Source: CALEAR01 sp035301485 (GTDB lineage Bacteria > Pseudomonadota > Gammaproteobacteria > Pseudomonadales > Alcanivoracaceae). From it: 11,394 nucleotides of DNA. Positions within the stretch are counted from its first letter, which is position 1. Every line of letters starts with the position of its first letter. The notes under the pieces were generated by a model. The model ran no database searches, was not told where the DNA came from, and was given only the letters and a program-made list of their open reading frames with translations. This document shows positions 6,222-11,394 of this stretch, in pieces. The stretch is taken from contig DATGUF010000047.1 in NCBI GenBank assembly GCA_035301485.1, positions 1 to 11,394 on the forward strand, written 5' to 3'. The translations under genes and the position numbers were made by a program.

Positions 6222-6911
6222 GGCTTCACCTTCCTGTGGGTAGCGTTGTTTATAGTTGATGATATCTTGTTCGGTAAAGTTAGCATAATGGGTAATAAAG
6301 GGCGTGTATTTTTGTTGGCGCGCTGTATCGGGATCTGTGTACAGGGCACGCATGGCGTAGTTGGCCACGGTGAGTTTTTCGGCTTCATCGTATCGCATTA
6401 ACGGCAGCGTGATGCGAGCAAGAATATTGTCGCTGTTACGCCAGTGGCGGTAATCGAGTTGTGCTAAATGGCAATGCAAAAAGCGGAAACGCAAGCTTCT
6501 CATCACTTTTGTGCCGAGCGTTAATCCCTGTTTAAATTTGCCCGGCTTTAAGAACACCACCACAGGTATCACCCGTTCGGTATTATGATCTTTGGCCAAC
6601 CCCAGGCAATACCGTGCTAAGCGAATCACATCAAAACTATAAGGATTACTCTCGGGTTCTATGGTGAACACCACAGCGGCTTTTTCTTGGGTGTCGGGCC
6701 ATTCCAATAATATGGGCACGTCGAGCTCGGTGTGGCTGTCATCCAGCTTGTGCTTGCTTTGCTCTTGGCGAAGAAACGTAATGTTGGGATTGCCTTCGAT
6801 TTTAGGAAAGGCATCGCGAGCGAAAAACTCGATAGCTTCGATCGGGTAATCCACGATGAGGTTTTTGAAGTTTTGGTCGTGGCTAAATAAGTATTTATCA
6901 TCCGCTGACAT
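5946..6911 (-). CDS. Rpn-family PD-(D/E)XK nuclease with DUF4351 C-terminus
   Basis: This 321-residue protein belongs to the Rpn (recombination-promoting nuclease / YhgA-like) group. The N-terminal part starts with the typical HDQNFKNLIVDYP and AIEFFA segments. A PD-(D/E)XK-like core follows, with Asp64 in ELDVPILLEW and Glu85-Pro-Glu87 in FTIEPES; many relatives have E-x-Q there. The helix around RLARY (97-101) and VIPVVVFL (114-121) agree with the fold. Residues 241-273 form a Gln/Gly-rich four-residue repeat linker. The tail (LRQLKRRFGAQ to ERWAENILDAKTIEEVF) is a DUF4351-type helical domain. Rpn proteins are DNA endonucleases, and some act as anti-phage toxins restrained by an internal C-terminal product. 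The ATG at 6911 is the first after an in-frame TGA but has a poor ribosome binding site, in contrast to the strong internal one near 6221. Confidence 0.88.
   Translation of the reverse strand: MSADDKYLFSHDQNFKNLIVDYPIEAIEFFARDAFPKIEGNPNITFLRQEQSKHKLDDSHTELDVPILLEWPDTQEKAAVVFTIEPESNPYSFDVIRLARYCLGLAKDHNTERVIPVVVFLKPGKFKQGLTLGTKVMRSLRFRFLHCHLAQLDYRHWRNSDNILARITLPLMRYDEAEKLTVANYAMRALYTDPDTARQQKYTPFITHYANFTEQDIINYKQRYPQEGEAMTSYTQQLFERGIQQAMQEGVQQGMEQGVQQGLAQGQEQGERQLLLRQLKRRFGAQSVRTYEAKLLRASTSDIERWAENILDAKTIEEVFM
6093..6191 (-). repeat. 12-bp-periodic repeat encoding a Gln/Gly linker
   Basis: The codons for residues 241-273 of the Rpn protein repeat with a 12-bp period, giving four-residue units such as VQQG, MEQG, VQQG, LAQG, QEQG. 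Being a multiple of three, unit loss or gain would change linker length without a frameshift. Such linkers of variable length are common before the DUF4351 tail. Confidence 0.75.
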
Positions 6912-7240
6912 AAGGGCTCACAAGCTGCTGCGTGGATGAATACTGTGGCATGCCTCTTAAATAGGCGGGATCAGTGAGAGGCTAAAAAGCGTGTCGGCGA
7001 ATAGCTCGTTGTAGTGCGCTGAGAGGCTTACAGCTAGCTAGCCATGCTGCGATTTGCTAGGCAAACGTAGAGTGATAGCTGTTTTCACGCAGAGCGTTGG
7101 ATCTAATCTAGCAGGGAAATTCACCCAGCATCATTTGCAGTTTAAATGTCTTTTTTTCCGCCAAGCTTTATTTGCTTCGCAAATCCTCACGTTTAGCTTA
7201 GTATGCGCCACCTTAAATTTTCTCTGCGGTGTGTGCCATT
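6912..7240. promoter_or_regulatory. 329-bp divergent region between rpn and methyltransferase genes
   Basis: No gene is seen. The region must hold both divergent promoters, but no strong pair of boxes stands out; TTTAGC and TAAATT with a 16-nt spacer before the methyltransferase is the best weak candidate. Two small look-alike hairpins occur: TTTGC-TAG-GCAAA (7053-7065) and ATTTGC-TTC-GCAAAT (7170-7184). The 9-mer TGAGAGGCT occurs at 6975 and 7020. There is also a palindromic GCTAGCTAGC near 7035 and a run of eight T residues before the second hairpin. Confidence 0.35.
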
Positions 7241-7984
7241 ATGTCTTCCAACGTGTTGTATACCGATCTTTCTGCGTACTACGATTTAATGTGTGCGGAC
7301 ATTGATTATCAAACGCAAAGCAACGGTGTGCGTCGCTTGCAGCAGATATTTGGTAATGGCGGCAATACCCATCTGGATTTAGCCTGTGGCACCGGCCCGC
7401 ATGTGCGCCATTTTTTGGATTTTGGTTTTCAAAGCAGTGGTTTGGATATAAACCAGCCGATGCTGAACTTGGCACAACAGCGCTGCCCTGAAGCGGCCTT
7501 TTCTTTGCAGGATATGAGTGCTTTTAGCGTTGAGCAGCCTGTGGATTTAATCACCTGTTTTTTGTATTCCATCCATTACAGTGATGGTGTAGAAAAGCTA
7601 AAAGCCTGCATTGCCAGCGCCCATGCTGCCCTAACGCATGGCGGTGTTTTCTGCTTTAACGTGGTGGATAAAAACAAAATCGATAACACTGCCTCGGTAA
7701 CGCATAGCGCTAAACAAGCCGGCGATGTGTTCACCTTTAGCTCTGGTTGGAATTACTGCGGCGAGGGCGAGAAACAGTTATTAAAACTGCGTATTGAAAA
7801 AGCCACAGCTAGTGGAACGCAAATATGGCACGACGAGCACCCCATGGTGGCCTTTAGCGTTGATGAATTGCTGGCGATTTTAAGGCCGTACTTTGACGTG
7901 CATGTTTTCGAGCACGATTATGAGAAAATTGTTCCTTTGAATGAAGCGTCGGGTAATGCGCTGTTTGTTTGTGTGAAGAGGTAA
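7241..7984 (+). CDS. Class I SAM-dependent methyltransferase
   Basis: This is a 247-residue Rossmann-fold methyltransferase. Motif I is Leu45-Asp46-Leu-Ala-Cys-Gly50-Thr-Gly52, which binds S-adenosylmethionine. Asp69 in SGLDINQPML is the acidic residue that contacts the ribose. Asp91-Met92 and the VDLITCF strand (101-107) correspond to motifs II/III and IV. The N-terminus (LYTDLSAYYDLMCADIDYQ) is characteristic of small uncharacterised methyltransferases found in gammaproteobacteria. The substrate is unknown; a small molecule is more likely than a nucleic acid, because no target-recognition domain is present. A GTG four codons upstream (7229) is possible, but ATG at 7241 gives the better conserved-looking start; neither has a strong ribosome binding site. 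It is convergent with the monooxygenase operon and shares a hairpin with it. Confidence 0.85.
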   Translation: MSSNVLYTDLSAYYDLMCADIDYQTQSNGVRRLQQIFGNGGNTHLDLACGTGPHVRHFLDFGFQSSGLDINQPMLNLAQQRCPEAAFSLQDMSAFSVEQPVDLITCFLYSIHYSDGVEKLKACIASAHAALTHGGVFCFNVVDKNKIDNTASVTHSAKQAGDVFTFSSGWNYCGEGEKQLLKLRIEKATASGTQIWHDEHPMVAFSVDELLAILRPYFDVHVFEHDYEKIVPLNEASGNALFVCVKR

Positions 7985-8005
7985 GCGCGGCGCGACGATT
8001 TGGCC

Positions 8006-8037
8006 GCTAGGCCACCTTTATAAAAGGTCCGCCTAGC
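8006..8037. terminator. Bidirectional hairpin between convergent genes
   Basis: GCTAGGC-C-ACCTTT (8006-8019), an ATA loop, and AAAGGT-CC-GCCTAGC (8023-8037) form a stem of 6 plus 7 base pairs with a small internal loop. It lies in the 72-bp gap between the stops of the methyltransferase (+) and monooxygenase (-) genes. There is no clear T-tract on either side, so it may act as a transcript-end or stabilising structure rather than a textbook terminator. Confidence 0.65.
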
Positions 8038-8056
8038 CGCTCATCATGGTTGCTTG

Positions 8057-9367
8057 CTAAGGACAATTCGGCCGCGTTAAGCCTAAATGCTCACGCAAGG
8101 TGCTGCCTGCATACTCGGTGCGGAATAAACCGCGGCGCTGTAATTCAGGCACTACTTGCTCTACGAAATCCTCAATGCTGCCGGGGAGGGAAGGGGGCAT
8201 GAGGTTAAAGCCATCGGCGCCTTCGTTGTGAAACCAGTGCTCCATCTGGTCGGCTATTTGCTCGGGCGTGCCTACCATGGTGCAGTGCCCGCCGCCTGCC
8301 GCTAAGCGGCCTAGTAGCTGGCGCACGGTGGGTTTCTCGGTTTCGATAATGCGCAAAATGGTGCTGTAGCGGCCTTGTGGGCCCTTGAACTCCGATAGGG
8401 GAGGCAGTTCTGGCACCGGTGCATCTAGTTCCCAATCCATGCAATCTTGCTCGATGAACACACCAAGCTCACGCAAAGAATCATCGGTAGGCAGTAACTC
8501 ATCTAGCTCGCGCTGTTTGGCTTTCGCCTCTGCTTCGGTGGCGGCCACATACGTTACCAAGCCCGGCATAATGGGCACCGTGGCAGTGCGGCCTGCCGCT
8601 TTTACCCGCTTTTTAATATCGCGATAATAGCTTTGCGCTGCGGGTAAATCGTAGGCCACGGCGTAAATGGCTTCTGCACATTGCGCCGCCAAAGTGCGGC
8701 CTTGCTCTGAAGCGCCGGCTTGAAACAGCACGGGGTGCCCTTGCACTGGGCGCGGCACGTTGAGCGGGCCATCCACTAAGAAAAATTCACCCTCATGATG
8801 AATGGGGCGCACTTTGTCGGGGTTGGCGTAATGGCCTTGGCGATCAAACTCCAAGGCGTCGTCTTGCCAAGAATCCCACAGGGCTAGCACCGTTTGCACG
8901 AATTCTTCCGCACGGCGATAGCGGTCTGCATGGGCGGGCATGGCTGGGTGGCCATGGTTGCGTGCTTCCGCATCGAACATGGACGTTACCACGTTCCAGC
9001 CAATGCGGCCTTTGCTGATGTGGTCTAAAGAAGCCACCAAGCGCGCCGCATGAAAGGGCGTGTAAAAAGTGCTTGAAACGGTGCTGATGAAACCAATTTT
9101 TTCGGTGGCGCGGCTCATGGCGGCAATGGCGGTAAGGGGCTCTAAAAACCAATAACTGCCATCGGATACATCGCCCGCTGAAGCGCCATCAGCAAAGAAC
9201 ACGGCATCTAATTTGCCGCGTTCAGCTATTTGCGCCAAGCGTTCGTAGTAAGCGATATCGCCCAGTTGCTCCACCATGGAATGAGGATGGCGCCACGCTG
9301 CTTTGTGGTGGCCGCATCCCAAAATAAATAAATTAATGTGCATCATGCGTTGCTGTGGAGTGCTCAT
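8057..9367 (-). CDS. LLM-class FMNH2-dependent monooxygenase (NtaA/SnaA/DszA family)
   Basis: This 436-residue protein belongs to the bacterial luciferase-like flavin monooxygenases of the NtaA/SnaA/SoxA(DszA) type. These use reduced FMN from a separate reductase to oxygenate a substrate, often with cleavage of a C-N or C-S bond. Family landmarks include FFADGAS (57-63), GWNVVTS (123-129), the DRYRRAEEFV segment (148-157) and PRPVQGHPVLFQAGAS (205-220) followed by GR. Length is typical. Its start codon overlaps the SDR stop in the form TAATG, so it is translated as the second gene of the operon led by the TPP riboswitch. That ties it to thiamin status. The substrate may be a thiazole, pyrimidine or thiamin breakdown product, but this is inference. 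No flavin reductase gene is in the window. The family call is secure. Confidence 0.92.
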   Translation of the reverse strand: MSTPQQRMMHINLFILGCGHHKAAWRHPHSMVEQLGDIAYYERLAQIAERGKLDAVFFADGASAGDVSDGSYWFLEPLTAIAAMSRATEKIGFISTVSSTFYTPFHAARLVASLDHISKGRIGWNVVTSMFDAEARNHGHPAMPAHADRYRRAEEFVQTVLALWDSWQDDALEFDRQGHYANPDKVRPIHHEGEFFLVDGPLNVPRPVQGHPVLFQAGASEQGRTLAAQCAEAIYAVAYDLPAAQSYYRDIKKRVKAAGRTATVPIMPGLVTYVAATEAEAKAKQRELDELLPTDDSLRELGVFIEQDCMDWELDAPVPELPPLSEFKGPQGRYSTILRIIETEKPTVRQLLGRLAAGGGHCTMVGTPEQIADQMEHWFHNEGADGFNLMPPSLPGSIEDFVEQVVPELQRRGLFRTEYAGSTLREHLGLTRPNCP

Positions 9368-10140
9368 TAGTTTTTCACCAAGCCGCCGTCAACAATAAGG
9401 TTTTGCCCTGTTACCGAGCGGGCCCAAGGAGAGGCAAAAAATAAAATAGCATCGGCAAATTCAGCCGGTGTGGTTACACGGCGCAGCGGCGTGTTGTCGG
9501 CTATGTAATCAAACACCGCTTCAGGGGTGGCGGAGGAAGCATCTGTGGTGCGCAACAAACCGCCAGAAACCATGTTAACGGTAATGTTATCGGGGCCTAA
9601 ATCTTGCGATAAAGTGCGGGTAAGCGATAGCAGCGCGGCTTTACCGGCGGTGTAGTCGTGGTAGGGCACCACTGGGTTTTGGAAGAGGTTGGTGCCGATA
9701 TTTACAATGCGGCCGAAGCCTGCTTCGCGCATGCCGGCCAAGGCTGCTTGTGTGGTATTGAGTGCGCCACCCACCACGCCATCAAACTGTTGGTTTAAGT
9801 GCGCCAACGTTAGAGTTTCAACCCCTGGGCGCGCATCGCCGTTAAAAGAAAAGCTGGGTAAGGCGTTGTTAATAACGGTGGTAACAGGCATGCCGAAATG
9901 TTCTTGTGCTTGCGCGAACATGGCTTGCACCGCTGCGCTGTCGGTAATATCTGCTTGAACAGCCAACAGTTTTTCTGGCGCTTCACTGGCTAGCTTTTGC
10001 GCCGCTTCAGCGCTGTTGCAGTAGTTAATCACCACGCGGGCACCTTCACGTACAAAAGCGCGCACTAAATGTTCACCCAAACCGCGGGCACCGCCGGTTA
10101 CTAACACGAGTTGTTGGTCAAGACGAGTAGAAGATTGCAT
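9367..10140 (-). CDS. SDR-family oxidoreductase, first gene of a TPP-riboswitch operon
   Basis: This is a classical short-chain dehydrogenase/reductase of 257 residues, of the 3-oxoacyl-ACP reductase-like type. It has TGGARGLG at 15-22 for NAD(P) binding, Asp64 in ADITD, Asn91-Asn-Ala in INNALPS, the catalytic Tyr163-x3-Lys167 and a GGL-V-ending VDGG (250-253). The position 13 residues before the tyrosine, normally the catalytic serine, is Thr150. The start is set at ATG 10140-10138: a longer in-frame reading from 10236 would begin inside the riboswitch aptamer and is not credible. The chosen start has a TGAGG ribosome binding site 6-7 nt upstream, which also sits in the riboswitch-controlled hairpin. 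The stop overlaps the monooxygenase start (TAATG). The reaction is unknown; a step in thiamin-related metabolism is inferred from regulation. Confidence 0.9.
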   Translation of the reverse strand: MQSSTRLDQQLVLVTGGARGLGEHLVRAFVREGARVVINYCNSAEAAQKLASEAPEKLLAVQADITDSAAVQAMFAQAQEHFGMPVTTVINNALPSFSFNGDARPGVETLTLAHLNQQFDGVVGGALNTTQAALAGMREAGFGRIVNIGTNLFQNPVVPYHDYTAGKAALLSLTRTLSQDLGPDNITVNMVSGGLLRTTDASSATPEAVFDYIADNTPLRRVTTPAEFADAILFFASPWARSVTGQNLIVDGGLVKN

Positions 10141-10166
10141 TAGACACCTCAAAAGTGAGGCGAAGG
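10141..10166 (-). promoter_or_regulatory. Expression platform of the TPP riboswitch (SD-sequestering hairpin)
   Basis: CCTCA (10160-10156) pairs with TGAGG (10151-10147), the ribosome binding site of the SDR gene, around a CTTT loop. The sequence CCTTCGCC (10166-10159), which overlaps the sequestering arm, is also perfectly complementary to GGCGAAGG (10213-10206), the 3' strand of the aptamer P1. The two pairings exclude one another. With TPP bound, P1 closes and the hairpin can hide the ribosome binding site; without TPP, the alternative helix frees it. This predicts repression of translation by TPP. Confidence 0.8.
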
Positions 10167-10200
10167 TATGGATGCGCAAGCGGGAACCCACCTGCAACTG

Positions 10201-10281
10201 ACATCCCTTCGCCAGTATGAACTGGATCAGGTTCAACGGGTATTCTCTCAGCCCTGCAAGCAGGACACCCCGTGCCGAAGG
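10201..10281 (-). promoter_or_regulatory. TPP riboswitch (THI box) aptamer
   Basis: On the minus strand the conserved THI-box elements occur in order: P1 5' strand CCTTCG (10281-10276), GGGGTG, a variable CCTGC/GCAGG stem, CTGAGA (10251-10246), ATACCC, GAACCTGATC (10234-10225), the CCAG/CTGG stem, and GGCGAAGGGATG closing P1 with CGAAGG (10211-10206). The aptamer binds thiamin pyrophosphate and lies 61 nt upstream of the SDR start codon. A TATGTT at 10295-10290 could be the -10 box, which would start the RNA just before P1, but no good -35 box is seen. Confidence 0.96.
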
Positions 10282-10354
10282 AAAACCATAACATAGATGT
10301 GGTGTGAAAGAGTAGGTGGGTGGTGTGAGGTTTTGACGGTGGGGGTTCTCATTA

Positions 10355-10385
10355 ATAGAACAAACCCACCGCAGCGATGGGTTTG
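10355..10385 (-). terminator. Intrinsic terminator of the hydroxyacid dehydrogenase gene
   Basis: On the minus strand CAAACCCA (10385-10378) pairs with TGGGTTTG (10368-10361) in an 8-bp stem with a 9-nt loop, followed by the T-rich TTCTAT. It starts 13 nt after the stop of the dehydrogenase gene. It separates that gene from the TPP-riboswitch operon, which must then have its own promoter in 10282-10360. Confidence 0.8.
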
Positions 10386-10397
10386 TGTTGCACTAGC

Positions 10398-11351
10398 TTA
10401 AAGAACAATGTTTTCTTGTTCGCCTTTTTCCCACTGAATAATGTTTTTGAAGGTAATTTCGGCCCTTCTTACCATAGCTTCCTCTGTGGCGTAGCCGATG
10501 TGCGGTAAGAGCACTACATTTGGTGCATCCAGAATGGGGTAGTCTGCAGGAACAGGCGGCTCCATATCCACCCTATCTAAACCCGCACCCGCAATGGTGC
10601 CATTGTGCAGCGCTTCAGCTAAGGCATCATTATCAACAATAGGGCCAACAGCAGTGTTAATAAGTAGCGCGCTAGGTTTCATTAGCGCTAGTTTTTCTTT
10701 ATCAATTAAGTGCTGCGTTTCATCTGTAAGGGGCGTGTGAAGCGTAACAATATCGCTTTCTTTCAACACCTCATCTAAGGATTTATATTCAATGCCTTTA
10801 TTGATGAGTGCTGGCTTTTCGCTTCTGTTATAAGCAACCACTTTACAGCCAAAAGCTAAGCCTATTTCAGCCACCGCACCACCTATTTCTCCCGTGCCGA
10901 TAACACCTAAAGTTTTGCCTTTTAAATCTGTTTGCCTGTAGCCATCTTTGGTGCCGCCTTTTCTTACTACAGCCTCCAAAGGCACAATACTGCGCAACAA
11001 TGAAATAATGAGGCCAAACGTAATTTCTGCCACAGAGTTCGTGCTGTAACCCGCGGCGTTTGACACTTTAATGCCTTTCTCTTTGCACTTTTCTAAATCG
11101 ATGTGGTTGAAACCCGTAAAGGCCACTGAAATGTATTTTAAATTTTCTGCAGCATCGATCACTTCAGCGCTGAGCGGTGTATTGGCGATGGCTATAACAT
11201 CGGCATCTTTCATCCTTGTTTTAAGGGTTTCATCATCGAGTTTGCCGTCGTTGTATAAAACTACATCATGGCCATTATCAGCTAAAGGCTTTGAAATTAT
11301 ATTGAACGCTTCATCACTAATGCCTAAGTCTTCTAAAATTACGATTTTCAT
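10398..11351 (-). CDS. D-2-hydroxyacid dehydrogenase-like protein with atypical active site
   Basis: This 317-residue protein has the two-domain D-isomer-specific 2-hydroxyacid dehydrogenase fold. Family marks are the AVAFTGFNHID-like segment (75-85), AGYSTNSVAE (100-109), the Rossmann motif Gly152-Thr-Gly154-Glu-Ile-Gly157, Glu264 in DMEPP and His284 in LPHIGYAT. Arg176 after the second strand (YNRSEKP) favours NADP(H), as in glyoxylate/hydroxypyruvate reductases. The usual catalytic arginine in the NTARG motif is Val235 here (NTAVGPIVD), with codon GTT, so activity on 2-oxoacids is doubtful. The gene is richer in A+T and in Lys, Glu and Ile than its neighbours, which suggests acquisition from a distant, perhaps Firmicutes-like, source. 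A GGAG sequence precedes the ATG by 14 nt, longer than normal. The gene ends at an intrinsic terminator. Confidence 0.85.
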   Translation of the reverse strand: MKIVILEDLGISDEAFNIISKPLADNGHDVVLYNDGKLDDETLKTRMKDADVIAIANTPLSAEVIDAAENLKYISVAFTGFNHIDLEKCKEKGIKVSNAAGYSTNSVAEITFGLIISLLRSIVPLEAVVRKGGTKDGYRQTDLKGKTLGVIGTGEIGGAVAEIGLAFGCKVVAYNRSEKPALINKGIEYKSLDEVLKESDIVTLHTPLTDETQHLIDKEKLALMKPSALLINTAVGPIVDNDALAEALHNGTIAGAGLDRVDMEPPVPADYPILDAPNVVLLPHIGYATEEAMVRRAEITFKNIIQWEKGEQENIVL

Positions 11352-11394
11352 TTTGTCTTTTATTTCTCCTTTGTTTTCTAAGGCTTACAAAGAG

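Noticed and set aside
7095..7101. GTTGGAT matching the integron attC core pattern GTTRRRY
   Set aside because: No matching inverse core or attC stem was found at a suitable distance, and the 7-mer pattern is common by chance.
10141..10236. Longer SDR reading frame starting at 10236
   Set aside because: The extra 32 codons overlap the TPP aptamer and its expression platform; the ATG at 10140 has a good ribosome binding site and begins at the normal SDR N-terminus.
1..11394. CRISPR arrays, tRNA or rRNA genes, insertion sequences with transposase
   Set aside because: No regularly spaced identical repeats, no tRNA/rRNA-like sequence and no transposase or integrase coding sequence was seen.

Overview
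The window looks like chromosomal DNA of a free-living, probably marine gammaproteobacterium. Clues are a phhB-type pterin dehydratase, a YqiA-type esterase, an Rpn-family nuclease with a glutamine/glycine linker and a TPP riboswitch of Gram-negative layout (control of translation, no terminator hairpin). Base composition is intermediate, except for one visibly AT-richer gene at the right end. The genus cannot be named from sequence alone.

Left block (1-3211): the 3'-truncated phhB gene reads leftwards. Divergent from it is a two-gene cassette of an aldehyde dehydrogenase and a zinc alcohol dehydrogenase, which together would oxidise an alcohol to an acid in two NAD-linked steps. The closest named analogues are the aryl-alcohol/benzaldehyde dehydrogenase pairs. 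A hairpin follows the cassette.

Middle block (3228-6911): this is a patchwork with defence-gene character. The first 100 bp of a yqiA-like esterase occur twice, 627 bp apart. Between the copies lies the C-terminal winged-helix remnant of a Fic-family gene and a degenerate 41-bp tandem repeat. The intact esterase follows, then an HNH endonuclease whose start codon overlaps the stop of a 13-codon leader ORF. Convergent to these is an Rpn/DUF4351-type PD-(D/E)XK nuclease gene. It contains a very strong internal ribosome binding site that would make a 91-residue C-terminal product, as expected for the intragenic antitoxins known for Rpn proteins.

Right block (7241-11394): a SAM-dependent methyltransferase reads rightwards and shares a long hairpin with a convergent leftward operon. 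That operon (SDR reductase, then LLM-family FMNH2-dependent monooxygenase, coupled by a TAATG overlap) is preceded by a clear TPP riboswitch. A full set of mutually exclusive stems connects the aptamer to the SDR ribosome binding site. Its function is therefore probably thiamin-related, although neither enzyme is a known thiamin biosynthesis enzyme; this is the strongest lead to undescribed biology here. Upstream of it, separated by an intrinsic terminator, is a D-2-hydroxyacid dehydrogenase-like gene with foreign-looking composition and valine in place of the usual catalytic arginine.
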